Positions 50,513 to 59,231 of a DNA stretch of 64,000 nt are shown here, one piece after another (within the stretch, counting starts at the first letter, position 1; each line of letters opens with the position of its first letter). The translations under genes were made by a program, and so were the position numbers. Location: the NCBI GenBank assembly GCA_003148945.1, contig QGGY01000003.1, forward strand, positions 124,001-188,000. Direction: 5' to 3'. Under the pieces are notes generated by a model. The model saw nothing but the letters and a program-made list of their open reading frames with translations. It was not told the DNA's origin and did no database searches. Source of the stretch: Murimonas intestini. Lineage in GTDB: Bacteria > Bacillota > Clostridia > Lachnospirales > Lachnospiraceae.

Positions 50513-51371
50513 AACAGACAACGCAATTATAATGGCAGCAGGGATGGCTACCCGGTTTGCACCGCTGTCATATGAGAAGCCCAAGGCGCTGATAGAGGTA
50601 AGGGGGGAAGTGCTCATTGAACGGCAGATACGCCAGCTCATAGAGGCGGGAGTACCGCAGATCATCGTGGCGGCAGGATATAAAAAGGAATTGTTCGGAT
50701 ATCTGACGGATAAGTACGGGGTCATGCTTGTAGAAAATCCTGATTACCGTACAAGGAATAATCATTCGACTCTCTACCATGTGAGGGATTACCTGAAAAA
50801 TTCATATATCTGCTGTTCAGATAACTATTATACAGAAAATCCTTTTAAGGACAGGGAGGATGAGGCATATTATGCAGCTGTCTATGAGGAAGGGCAGACT
50901 GATGAGTGGTGCCTCTATACAGATGAAAAGGGATACATTAACCATGTGCAGATAGGCGGCTCTGATGCCTGGGTCATGCATGGGCATACATTCTTTACGG
51001 AGGGCTTCTCAAAGCAGCTCATACCGTATATTGAAGAGGCTTATCATAAAGAGGAAGACGCCGGGCTGTATTGGGAAGAGATATACATGGAGCATCTGTC
51101 GGAGATGAGGATGCGCAGGAGAGAATATGATGTGGATGTGATCCAGGAATTTGACTGTCTTGAGGATCTGCGGAAATTTGACGATACTTATCTGAACCAT
51201 TCAGGCTCATGGGTGATGGAGAGGATATGCAGAGAACTGAAATGCAGGGAAAAAGATATTGTGGGGATAAAGCCTGTAGAGGGAAATGACGGTGCAGCAG
51301 GCATTACATTTTCTGTGTTTAACAGAAGATATGCTTTTGATTACGCGAGAAAATATCTCGGAGAGTGCTGA
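50493..51371 (+). CDS. LicC-like sugar/choline-phosphate nucleotidyltransferase with kinase-domain stub
   Basis: A 292-residue protein. The nucleotidyltransferase domain (about residues 8-240) has the complete signature IIMAAGMATRFAPLSYEKPK and the metal-site region YICCSDNYYTENPF. Residues about 245-292 (RELKCREKDIVGIKPVEGND, then AFDYARKYL) align by eye with the first strands of the kinase domain of the preceding protein and then stop, so it looks like a fusion that lost its kinase part. Likely reaction: transfer of CMP to a phosphorylated head group such as phosphocholine or aminoethylphosphonate; the substrate is inferred. The gene overlaps its neighbour by 20 bases. Confidence 0.8.
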   Translation: MTRTGYKTDNAIIMAAGMATRFAPLSYEKPKALIEVRGEVLIERQIRQLIEAGVPQIIVAAGYKKELFGYLTDKYGVMLVENPDYRTRNNHSTLYHVRDYLKNSYICCSDNYYTENPFKDREDEAYYAAVYEEGQTDEWCLYTDEKGYINHVQIGGSDAWVMHGHTFFTEGFSKQLIPYIEEAYHKEEDAGLYWEEIYMEHLSEMRMRRREYDVDVIQEFDCLEDLRKFDDTYLNHSGSWVMERICRELKCREKDIVGIKPVEGNDGAAGITFSVFNRRYAFDYARKYLGEC

Positions 51372-51427
51372 CGGCAGGAAATGCCGGCCAGTGTGCAGCC
51401 GGAGAGCTGCAGGAGAGGAGAGAAAAG

Positions 51428-52432
51428 ATGAAAAAATGGATGATGGCAGCAGTAGCTGCAGTGATGCTTCTGGGGGCTATGGCTGCCTCAGGATGCGGAA
51501 AAGGTGCGGAGGGAGTAAAAACTGATGACAATAAGGTGGTCATCTATTCCTGCCTGGAAGACTTCAGGAATGACTATATCCTGGATAAACTGAAAGAAAA
51601 ATTCCCTGATTATGATATCACGCTCCAGTTTGTGGCAACGGGAAATCTGGCAGCCAAGATCAAGAGTGAGGGGGAAGCCACAGAGGGAGATATCATTCTG
51701 GCGCTTCAGGCTGTATATATGGAGCAGCTGAAAGACAACTTTGCTGACCTGTCTTCTTACGACACGTCAAAGTACCTGGATGAGCTGGTGATGGATCATC
51801 ACAAGTACCTTATATGGGAACGGTTCAGCGGATGCATTATGACAAATCCGAAGATTTTAGAGGAAAAGGGCCTTACTGAGCCTGAGAGCTTTGAAGAGCT
51901 AGCAGACCCAAAGTATAAGGGGCTTGTTTCCATGCCTGACCCGAAGACTTCCAGCACGGGATTTATCTTCTATCAGATGCTGGTAAATGACTGGGGGGAG
52001 GATAAGGCCCTCGAATATTTCGACAGGCTGTCAGAGAATGTACTCCAGTTTACCACCTCCGGAAGCGGCCCTGTCAGCGCCCTGACCCAGGGGGAAGCGG
52101 CTATTGGCCTTGGTATCACCTACCAGCCCGTCCAGCAGATAAATGACGGGGTGAAGATGAATATCAGGTTCTTTGAAGAAGGCGCGCCTTATGATCTGGA
52201 CGGCTACGGGATGATCAGGGGGAAGGAAGAGAAGAAGGCGGTAAAGGATGTTTTTGACTATCTGTATGATACCCTGATCTATGAGGACAAGGATCTGTAT
52301 TCTCCGGAACAGATATTTAAAGAACAGTCAAATACGATTGAAAACTATCCAAAGGATATCCCATACGGTGATATGACAGGTGCTCTTGATATCAAGGAAA
52401 AGGAACGTCTTCTTGGCGAGTGGAAATATTAA
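51428..52432 (+). CDS. ABC transporter substrate-binding lipoprotein (2-aminoethylphosphonate/iron/polyamine cluster)
   Basis: A 334-residue lipoprotein. The signal peptide (MKKWMMAAVAAVMLLGAMAA) ends in lipobox ASGC, so the mature protein is anchored outside the membrane. The body follows the periplasmic-binding fold of the family-1 proteins for ferric iron, polyamines, thiamine and 2-aminoethylphosphonate (VVIYSCLEDFRNDYILDKLK, FSGCIMTNPKILEEKGL, PDPKTSSTGFIFYQML). ATG 51428 has AGGAG upstream; an in-frame ATG at 51365 is unsupported. It feeds the ATPase and permease encoded next. The link to LicC-like enzymes favours an amino-alcohol or aminophosphonate ligand. Confidence 0.87.
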   Translation: MKKWMMAAVAAVMLLGAMAASGCGKGAEGVKTDDNKVVIYSCLEDFRNDYILDKLKEKFPDYDITLQFVATGNLAAKIKSEGEATEGDIILALQAVYMEQLKDNFADLSSYDTSKYLDELVMDHHKYLIWERFSGCIMTNPKILEEKGLTEPESFEELADPKYKGLVSMPDPKTSSTGFIFYQMLVNDWGEDKALEYFDRLSENVLQFTTSGSGPVSALTQGEAAIGLGITYQPVQQINDGVKMNIRFFEEGAPYDLDGYGMIRGKEEKKAVKDVFDYLYDTLIYEDKDLYSPEQIFKEQSNTIENYPKDIPYGDMTGALDIKEKERLLGEWKY

Positions 52433-52448
52433 AGCGGGGTGCGGTCAG

Positions 52449-53213
52449 ATGAAAGAAAAACTGCGGGTGGAAAACCTGAAAAAAGTATACGGTACTAAGG
52501 AAGTCCTCCGGGGCGTGGAATTTGATGTGAGGGACGGAGAATTCCTGTCTATTCTGGGGCCCTCAGGGTGCGGGAAGACCACCATCCTGAAAATACTCTC
52601 AGGCCTGCTTAAACCCACTGAGGGGCGGGTGATCAAAGACGGGGAAGATATTACAGAGCTGGCTTCCTCAAAAAGAGGTATGGGGATCGTGTTCCAGAAC
52701 TATGCCCTGTTCCAAAATATGACGGCTCTCAAAAATGTAGAATATGCCATGCAGTTTAGGCCGGGGCTGAAACCGGGAGCCAGAAAAAGGGCGAGAGGGC
52801 TTCTGGAGATGGTGGGCCTCTCAGAATATGAAAATGCAAAGCCTCACAGGCTCTCAGGCGGCCAGCAGCAGAGGGTAGCCATCGCCAGGACACTGGCGCT
52901 GAATCCGGATATCATACTGTTTGATGAGCCTATGTCAGCGCTTGATGTGGCAAACCGCCTTGCACTGCGGGGGGAACTGAAGGCTATCCAGAAAAAGACG
53001 GGAGCGACCATCATCTATATTACCCATGACCAGGAGGAGGCGTTTGCCATGTCTGACAGGATCATGGTGATGGGAAACGGTGAGATTGAGCAGCTGGATA
53101 CTCCTGAGAATATATTAAAATCCCCGGCAAGCGATTATGTCAAAAGCTTTGTGCTGGATAATCTCAGGCTGAAGATGGAATCGCTGTCAAAATATATGGA
53201 GTACTGTCTATGA
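52449..53213 (+). CDS. ABC importer ATP-binding protein
   Basis: A 254-residue ATPase. Walker A is GPSGCGKTTILK (near residue 38), the Q-loop is GIVFQNYALFQNMT, the signature LSGGQQQRVAIARTL, Walker B IILFDEPMSALD and the switch YITHDQEEAFAMSDR. It lacks the regulatory TOBE domain of the longer PotA/FbpC types. ATG 52449 is 16 bases after the binding-protein stop; an in-frame ATG at 52380 lies within that gene. It pairs with the two-domain permease whose start overlaps its stop. Confidence 0.9.
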   Translation: MKEKLRVENLKKVYGTKEVLRGVEFDVRDGEFLSILGPSGCGKTTILKILSGLLKPTEGRVIKDGEDITELASSKRGMGIVFQNYALFQNMTALKNVEYAMQFRPGLKPGARKRARGLLEMVGLSEYENAKPHRLSGGQQQRVAIARTLALNPDIILFDEPMSALDVANRLALRGELKAIQKKTGATIIYITHDQEEAFAMSDRIMVMGNGEIEQLDTPENILKSPASDYVKSFVLDNLRLKMESLSKYMEYCL

Positions 53214-54772
53214 AAAAGAATTATGGCCTGAAGGCCATCCTGGCTCTCTTTTTCCTGTTTGCCGTGATCTGTCCCCTGGCTGCCCTGCTGGCAGGTTTAA
53301 AGGATGTAGATATAGGGGCGGTCATCAGCTCCGGGCAGTTTATGGATGCACTTGTCCATTCCCTTGTCTCAGCAGTACTCTCCACTGTCATATCTGTGGC
53401 CTGCGGACTTTTGCTGGCCTGGTGCATAGCCAGGAGCAATATAAGGGGGAAAGCAGTATTTTCCATGCTGCTGACTCTGCCCATGCTGATCCCGTCTATT
53501 TCCCACGGAATGGGCCTGGTGATGCTGCTGGGGCAGAACGGTGTGCTCACTAACCTGCTGGGGCTTAAGGGGTCAATATATGGCCTTTCAGGCATTGTAA
53601 CAGGATCTGTCATCTATTCCTTCCCCATTGCTTTTTTGATGTTTGTGGACATCTTTACATATGAGGATATGTCGGTGTACACTTCTGCGGAGGTCATGGG
53701 GGTGCCTAAATACAGGCAGTTTTTGGACATTACACTGCCTTACCTGAAAAAGCCCATGATTTCCATAGTGTTTACTGTGTTTACCATGGTAGTGACAGAT
53801 TATGGGGTGCCTCTCATGGTAGGAGGCAAGTATACGACACTTCCTGTTCTCATGTACCAGCAGGTCATAGGGCTGCTGGATTTTGGAAAGGGGACAGTGA
53901 TCGGGGCGGTGCTTCTGATACCGGCAGTCGTTACCTTCCTTATTGACGCGCTTCACAATGAGAAGTCAGGGCAGCATTTCGTAACTGAGAAGACAGAGAA
54001 GAAGGAAAACAAGGTAAGGGACAGGGTGAGTTATCTTTTCTGTACTCTGTCAGGCATTCTTGTAGCTCTGCCGATTCTTGCATTCGCGCTTCTCACATTT
54101 GTCAAAAAATATCCGTTGGACAACAGCTTTACACTTGCAAATATCCAGAGAAGCCTGGAGATGGGAGCAGGCAGGTATCTGTCCAACTCCCTGGTGATTT
54201 CTGCGGCGGTGGCAGTATTTGGAACAATGCTGGCGTATCTGGCCGCATATGCGTCCTCCAGGAGTACAGGAAAGTCTTCAAGAGTCCTGCATCTGGCCGC
54301 CATCACTTCGCTCTCCCTGCCGGGGATGGTCCTGGGCCTCTCCTATGCAGTTTTTTATAAAGGGAGCTTCATATACGGCACTATGGGGATACTTGTGCTG
54401 GTGAATATCATACACTTTTTTGCATCCGCATACCTGCTTGCCTATAATTCCTTCGGCAAGATAAATGAAAATCTGGAGGATGCAGGGCAGATGCTTGGGA
54501 TCAGCAGATTCCATATGATAAAGGATATTTTTCTGCCTCAGATGAAAGGGACGCTTTGTGAGATGTTCTCGTACTTTTTTGTAAATTCAATGATAACGAT
54601 CTCAGCAGTTTCTTTCCTGACTACAGTAAAGAATATGCCTCTGGCGCTGATGATACCCCAGTACGAGGCGCAGATGCTGCTGGAAAGTTCAGCTTTTGTA
54701 TCGCTGCTGATATTGGGAGTGAATCTGCTTATAAAAGGCAGTGTATACATAATAAAGAAGAAAGCGGCTTAG
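53210..54772 (+). CDS. ABC importer permease, two fused membrane domains
   Basis: A 520-residue permease with about twelve transmembrane helices arranged as two BPD_transp_1 halves (about residues 1-250 and 275-520). Each half has an EAA-type loop: YTSAEVMGVPKYRQFLDITL (near 158) and NLEDAGQMLGISRFHMIKDI (near 430). Fused two-domain permeases are typical of the iron/aminoethylphosphonate group. The start overlaps the ATPase stop (ATGA). The stop codon lies inside a terminator hairpin, so this closes the operon that starts at 48752. Confidence 0.9.
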   Translation: MKKNYGLKAILALFFLFAVICPLAALLAGLKDVDIGAVISSGQFMDALVHSLVSAVLSTVISVACGLLLAWCIARSNIRGKAVFSMLLTLPMLIPSISHGMGLVMLLGQNGVLTNLLGLKGSIYGLSGIVTGSVIYSFPIAFLMFVDIFTYEDMSVYTSAEVMGVPKYRQFLDITLPYLKKPMISIVFTVFTMVVTDYGVPLMVGGKYTTLPVLMYQQVIGLLDFGKGTVIGAVLLIPAVVTFLIDALHNEKSGQHFVTEKTEKKENKVRDRVSYLFCTLSGILVALPILAFALLTFVKKYPLDNSFTLANIQRSLEMGAGRYLSNSLVISAAVAVFGTMLAYLAAYASSRSTGKSSRVLHLAAITSLSLPGMVLGLSYAVFYKGSFIYGTMGILVLVNIIHFFASAYLLAYNSFGKINENLEDAGQMLGISRFHMIKDIFLPQMKGTLCEMFSYFFVNSMITISAVSFLTTVKNMPLALMIPQYEAQMLLESSAFVSLLILGVNLLIKGSVYIIKKKAA

Positions 54773-54789
54773 TAATAAGGCCGCTTTTT
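54761..54789 (+). terminator. Terminator of the nucleotidyltransferase/ABC operon
   Basis: Arms AAAGCGGC (54761-54768) and GCCGCTTT (54780-54787) with the stop codon in the loop, followed by TTT. Confidence 0.75.
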
Positions 54790-54792
54790 CCG

Positions 54793-54822
54793 TTGACATA
54801 AGCACCTGTTCTGCGTTATCTT
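54793..54822 (+). promoter_or_regulatory. Promoter of the VWA/LRR/MoxR operon
   Basis: TTGACA at 54793-54798, an 18-base spacer and TATCTT at 54817-54822 (4 of 6 matches). The leader before the first gene carries an inverted family C repeat. Confidence 0.5.
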
Positions 54823-54849
54823 ACATATGGTAGGAAAGAAACAGAACTC

Positions 54850-54891
54850 GTAACAGTTCAGCAGGTCTGTGCATTTACTGCACAGACCGTA
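54850..54891 (-). repeat. Dispersed repeat, family C copy 3, with hairpin
   Basis: On the minus strand 54873-54850 reads TGCACAGACCTGCTGAACTG then TTAC, like the copies at 27834 and 39911. Here GGTCTGTGCA (54864-54873) and TGCACAGACC (54879-54888) also form a perfect 10-base hairpin in the leader of the VWA operon. Confidence 0.65.
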
Positions 54892-54918
54892 AGAAAATGA
54901 TCCAAGGGAGCAAAAATC

Positions 54919-55434
54919 ATGTCTTTTAATATAATAATGAAGCAGAAAATCAGGCAGGAGGTAGAGCGGGTGCTTCATGTACCAGGAAATTTTACTAAGG
55001 ATATCCTGGAAATGGCGCTTGTTATTGACTGTTCCCTCAGTACAGAGGAAGCCGGGGAGAGCATCCGGGAACTGTTGGGGACACTGAAGAAGCAGAGTGA
55101 GGTCTTCAGGAATGTCAGGCTAAATGCAGTTAAGTGGCTGGATGACGGGCATATTGAAAATCAGGTCACGTCTGCCGCTGTAATGCAGCTGGGCAGATAT
55201 TTTGAAGATTATAAACAGAATATTTGTGTAAAATCTATGGATAAGCTGACAGGATACCTGAAAAAATTTCAGGCAAGATCAAAATTGATTATTGTTGTCT
55301 CAGATGGGAATTATAGAATAGAAGATGAAAAGACAGTTCAGGAAAATCTGAGTCCATTCCTGAGGAGAAAAATGATATACTGGAATATTAAAGATGATAC
55401 GTTTGTAAGAGGCTTGCCCGGAGGAAAGGTATAA
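54919..55434 (+). CDS. Small von Willebrand factor A-like protein
   Basis: A 171-residue soluble protein. After an N-terminal helix, ALVIDCSLSTEEAG (D37, S39, S41) gives the DxSxS metal-ion (MIDAS) motif of VWA domains, and IIVVSDGNYRIED near residue 130 looks like the later VWA strand with Asp. The domain is shorter than a typical 180-200 residue VWA. AGGGAG lies 8 bases before the ATG. It is the first gene of an operon with an LRR protein, a second VWA protein and a MoxR-type ATPase. Family assignment is by eye. Confidence 0.65.
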   Translation: MSFNIIMKQKIRQEVERVLHVPGNFTKDILEMALVIDCSLSTEEAGESIRELLGTLKKQSEVFRNVRLNAVKWLDDGHIENQVTSAAVMQLGRYFEDYKQNICVKSMDKLTGYLKKFQARSKLIIVVSDGNYRIEDEKTVQENLSPFLRRKMIYWNIKDDTFVRGLPGGKV

Positions 55435-55437
55435 GTA

Positions 55438-56355
55438 ATGGCAATATATGAAACAGGCGGACAGAGATTTGAGTATTCAGTGACAGGACAGGGCATCAGG
55501 ATAGATGGATGCGGAGGTACTGGAAGCATCTGCCTGCCGGAGGAGATAGAGGGGGAAAAAGTGACATGTCTGGGGGACTATGCGCTGTCACCTATGCGGC
55601 AGCAGGGGCTCATGGATGTGGAAGAGGTGCGGCTTCCCGGGAATCTGAGGAGCATCGGGAGGTATGCATTTTATAACTGCAGTACTCTGCATGAACTGCA
55701 TTTTTATGGAGGCTTAAGTGAGATAGGCGCCGGCGCCTTCACGGGCTGTCATCAGGTAAAGAAGCTGACAGCGGTGGAGGAACAGGGAAAGTGCCCCTGT
55801 CTCAAGGAAATACTCTCTGAACTCACAGAAGAGATAGAGGTGCGTTACTGCGGGGACGGGGAGGCACTCCTGTATTTTCCAGAATATTTTGAGGAAGGGG
55901 TGGAGAACACTCCCGCCAGGATACTGGAAAACCATGTGCATGGCAGCGGACTTTTTTTCCGGAACTGCTTTCGGAACAGAGAATTCCAGTTCAGAGAATA
56001 TGACAGCAGATTTGATATGGCGGCGGCACAGGAGAGCAGAGGATTTCTGACATATATGTGTCTGGGAAGGCTGATGTATCCGTATCTGCTGGAGGAAGAA
56101 GCCAGGCTTAAGTATGAAGGATTTCTGAGGGGCCATCTGGCAGAGGCGGCGGCACATCTCTTAAAGAAAAGAGATATGAAGAGATTCATATGGCTGATGG
56201 AGAACTGCGGGCTGCCGGGAGAACGCGGCTGGCAGGATAATATGGACCAGATATTTGAGAGAGCAGAAAAATACAGGAATGCTCAGGCCATGAGCTTCCT
56301 TATGGATTTCAGGCACAGGTTTGAAAGGCAAAGAGAGGTTGAGTATGAGCTCTAA
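55438..56355 (+). CDS. BspA-type leucine-rich repeat protein of the MoxR operon
   Basis: A 305-residue protein. Residues about 28-110 hold two or three BspA-type (LRR_5) repeats: CLGDYALSP, then VEEVRLPGNLRSIGRYAFYN, then LSEIGAGAFTGCHQVKKL. The C-terminal 190 residues are helical and charged and do not look like LRRs; near 235-290 they resemble an ankyrin-like or TPR-like scaffold. There is no signal peptide, so it is probably cytoplasmic, unlike surface BspA proteins. It starts 3 bases after the small VWA gene, and its 3' end overlaps the DUF2201 gene by 11 bases. A scaffold or substrate adaptor for the ATPase is a reasonable guess. Confidence 0.75.
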   Translation: MAIYETGGQRFEYSVTGQGIRIDGCGGTGSICLPEEIEGEKVTCLGDYALSPMRQQGLMDVEEVRLPGNLRSIGRYAFYNCSTLHELHFYGGLSEIGAGAFTGCHQVKKLTAVEEQGKCPCLKEILSELTEEIEVRYCGDGEALLYFPEYFEEGVENTPARILENHVHGSGLFFRNCFRNREFQFREYDSRFDMAAAQESRGFLTYMCLGRLMYPYLLEEEARLKYEGFLRGHLAEAAAHLLKKRDMKRFIWLMENCGLPGERGWQDNMDQIFERAEKYRNAQAMSFLMDFRHRFERQREVEYEL

Positions 56356-57697
56356 GGAAAATGGCAGGGATAAGCCTGTAAAAAATCCCATACATGATGA
56401 GCAGCTTAGGAGGCAGAAAGCAGAGGAGCTGGGGGCGGAAGTTCTGGGGATATCCAGAAATGAACTGTATCTGAATATGAGGTTTATGGATGTGGCTCTG
56501 GCCAGGTTCCGTTTTATGCCCTGGAATGAGGGCAAGGGCCTGGGGACAGACGGAGCAGCTGTTTATTTTTCTCCCATGCATCTGCTTAGAATGTACAAGT
56601 CAAGCCGGACGGCTGTAAACAGAGCCTATCTTCATATGACCTTCCACTGCCTCTTTGCACACGTATTTGACACCGGGGACAGGGATGAGGCCTTATGGGA
56701 TATTTCCTGCGATATAGCTGTGGAATATCTCATGGACAGCCTGTACCTGCACTGTACCTACCGGCACGCATCACCGCTCAGGAAAAAGGTGTACAGGGCA
56801 GTAAAAGATCATATGAAAGCAGCCTCGGCCCAGGGCATATACAGGATGCTGAAAGAGCAGGAATGGGATCACGGCGCTCTGTGTGCGGAGTTTTATGTGG
56901 ACGACCACAGTATATGGAGGAATGAGGGTACAAGGCAGGGCTCAACCCAGAGAAAGCAGCAGTGGGACGAGGCGAGGGAGCAGATGCAGACAGAGATGGA
57001 GACATTTGCAAAGGAGTCAGCCGAGGATGCCCCCGAGCTGTATGATCAGATACGGGCCCAGAACAGGGAGAGATACGATTACAGGGAATTCCTTCGCAAG
57101 TTTGCGGTTTTAAGGGAAGAGATGAAGGTGGACATGGACAGCTTTGATTACATTTTCTATAATTACGGGCTGTCGGTCTATGGGAATATGCCTCTTATAG
57201 AACCCCAGGAGACTAAGGAATCTGTAAAAATAGAAGAATTTGTCATAGTCATCGATACTTCAATGTCGTGCAGAGGAGAGCTTGTCAGGAATTTTCTGGA
57301 GCAGACATATGCCATCCTCTGTGAGTCAGAAAGCTTTTTTACGAAGATCCGCATCCATATCCTCCAGTGTGATGACAAGGTACGCCAGGATAAGGTAATA
57401 ACAAGTATGGAGGAACTGAAGTCTTACATGGAATACCTTACAATAGCAGGTCTGGGAGGTACGGATTTCAGGCCGGCATTCGCCTATGTGGATGAGCTGC
57501 TGGCAAAAGGGGTATTCGGAAAACTGAAAGGGCTTATCTATTTTACAGACGGTTATGGCATATTTCCGGTCAGGATGCCGCCTTATGAGACGGCATTTGT
57601 ATTTATGGAAGAGGACTACAGAGATGTGGATGTACCGCCCTGGGCGATCAAGCTTATTGTGGAGCCGGAACAATTTACAGCAGACAGGAGACAATAA
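56345..57697 (+). CDS. DUF2201-type protein: putative metallopeptidase domain plus VWA domain
   Basis: A 450-residue protein of the type paired with MoxR ATPases. The N-terminal domain (about residues 35-220) contains MTFHCLFAH (H101, H106) and ALWDISCDIAVEYLMDSL, matching the putative metallopeptidase-like region of DUF2201. The C-terminal VWA-like domain (about 295-445) has VIVIDTSMSCRGE (DxSxS), LGGTDFRPAF and LIYFTDGYGIFP. ATG 56345 has AGAGG upstream; an in-frame ATG at 56321 precedes it. One base separates its stop from the start of the ATPase gene. By analogy with RavA-ViaA, the VWA protein would be the adaptor partner of the ATPase. Confidence 0.84.
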   Translation: MSSKENGRDKPVKNPIHDEQLRRQKAEELGAEVLGISRNELYLNMRFMDVALARFRFMPWNEGKGLGTDGAAVYFSPMHLLRMYKSSRTAVNRAYLHMTFHCLFAHVFDTGDRDEALWDISCDIAVEYLMDSLYLHCTYRHASPLRKKVYRAVKDHMKAASAQGIYRMLKEQEWDHGALCAEFYVDDHSIWRNEGTRQGSTQRKQQWDEAREQMQTEMETFAKESAEDAPELYDQIRAQNRERYDYREFLRKFAVLREEMKVDMDSFDYIFYNYGLSVYGNMPLIEPQETKESVKIEEFVIVIDTSMSCRGELVRNFLEQTYAILCESESFFTKIRIHILQCDDKVRQDKVITSMEELKSYMEYLTIAGLGGTDFRPAFAYVDELLAKGVFGKLKGLIYFTDGYGIFPVRMPPYETAFVFMEEDYRDVDVPPWAIKLIVEPEQFTADRRQ

Positions 57698-57698
57698 A

Positions 57699-59231
57699 AT
57701 GAACATAAAACGGGCAAAGCAGGAAATAAAGGACGCCATTGAAGCATATCTTCTGAAGGATGAATACGGTGAATATGTGATCCCGGTCATCAGGCAGAGG
57801 CCGGTGCTTCTGATCGGCGCACCGGGAATAGGAAAGACACAGATCATGGAGCAGATAGCTTCGGAGTGCAGGATAGGTCTTGTGGCATATACGATCACAC
57901 ACCACACAAGGCAGAGCGCTATAGGCCTTCCTATGATTTCAAAGAAGGAATTTGGCGGAAAGGAATATTCAGTGACGGAATATACCATGAGTGAGATCGT
58001 GGCATCCGTCTATGAAAAAATAGAACAGACAGGGCTGAAAGAGGGAATACTTTTTATTGATGAGATCAACTGTGTGTCAGAGACGCTGGCGCCTGCCATG
58101 CTGCAGTTTTTACAGTGCAAGACATTCGGAAACCAGGCTGTGCCAAAAGGATGGTTAATAGTTGCAGCAGGAAATCCTCCGGAGTATAATAAGTCTGTGA
58201 GGGAATTTGACGTGGTGACTATGGACAGAGTCAGGAAAATAGAGGTGGAGCCTGATTTTGAAGCATGGAAGGAATATGCATATCAGGAGGAAGTCCATCC
58301 TGCCGTTATTTCATATCTGAATATACGGCCCAGATATTTCTACCAGATGGAAAATACGGTTGACGGAAGAAGGTTTGCCACGCCCAGAGGCTGGGAAGAC
58401 CTCTCCCGAATGTTGTGTGTCTATGAGAAACTTGGAAAGCCGCTGGACCGGGAGGTCACAGAGCAGTATATCCAGTACCCCAAGGCGGCAAAAGATTTTG
58501 CAGCCTATCTGGAGCTGTATTACCAGTATCAGGCGGATTACCAGCTGGATGAAATTTTTGAGGGACGTTTCGACCCTATACTTCTCAAGAAGACGGCGCA
58601 CGCTTCTTTTGACGAGAGACTGGGTGTCATAGGGCTCCTTTTGTCCAGGTGTTCCGTACATTTCAAGCAGGTGTGCAGGATGCAGGGAGTGCTTGAAAAG
58701 CTGCAGTATGAGCTGAAGGCGTGGAAGGCACAGATGAAAGATGGGGCCGGGCAGGAGGATTTTGCCGGGGAGCCTGCTGTTTTGCTGGAACAGAATGCTG
58801 CCGGGCTCAGATGCAGGATGGAACAGGAGAAGGAGGCCGGGATCCTGCCAAGGGAGGATGAGCTGGCACTGCGCGCCGCTGCTGATAAGCTGGATGTCTA
58901 TGTCATGGAGCTGAAGAAGTCGGGCTGCAAGATATACGATGAGGCGTTTGACCAGGTGAGGGAGTCATACAATGCTCTCTGCCGGGACTACAGACAGAAA
59001 AAAAGTGAGGCAGGGGCTGCACTGGAATATGCATTTGATTTTCTGGAAGCAGCATTTCTTCAGGGACAGGAGATGGTCATATTTATCACAGAGCTGAATA
59101 TGAACCGTTACTGTGTCAGGTTTCTGCAGGAATATGAATGCGAAAGATATTACCGCTACAATAAAGAGCTGCTGTTTGAGGACAGGCAGAGGGAGCTTAT
59201 GCAGCGGATAGACGAATTGGAGGAAGTATGA
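57699..59231 (+). CDS. MoxR-type AAA+ ATPase
   Basis: A 510-residue AAA+ protein. Walker A is LIGAPGIGKTQIME (near residue 40), Walker B ILFIDEINCVSE (near 114), sensor-1 LIVAAGNPPEYNKS, and the arginine-finger region VVTMDRVRKIEVEP; this matches the AAA_5/MoxR group. The C-terminal 240 residues extend well beyond the AAA lid and are helical and charged. ATG 57699 has AGGAG at 57686-57690. It is the motor of the VWA/LRR/DUF2201 operon; MoxR ATPases remodel or mature protein complexes with VWA partners. The stop overlaps the HAD phosphatase gene. Confidence 0.88.
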   Translation: MNIKRAKQEIKDAIEAYLLKDEYGEYVIPVIRQRPVLLIGAPGIGKTQIMEQIASECRIGLVAYTITHHTRQSAIGLPMISKKEFGGKEYSVTEYTMSEIVASVYEKIEQTGLKEGILFIDEINCVSETLAPAMLQFLQCKTFGNQAVPKGWLIVAAGNPPEYNKSVREFDVVTMDRVRKIEVEPDFEAWKEYAYQEEVHPAVISYLNIRPRYFYQMENTVDGRRFATPRGWEDLSRMLCVYEKLGKPLDREVTEQYIQYPKAAKDFAAYLELYYQYQADYQLDEIFEGRFDPILLKKTAHASFDERLGVIGLLLSRCSVHFKQVCRMQGVLEKLQYELKAWKAQMKDGAGQEDFAGEPAVLLEQNAAGLRCRMEQEKEAGILPREDELALRAAADKLDVYVMELKKSGCKIYDEAFDQVRESYNALCRDYRQKKSEAGAALEYAFDFLEAAFLQGQEMVIFITELNMNRYCVRFLQEYECERYYRYNKELLFEDRQRELMQRIDELEEV

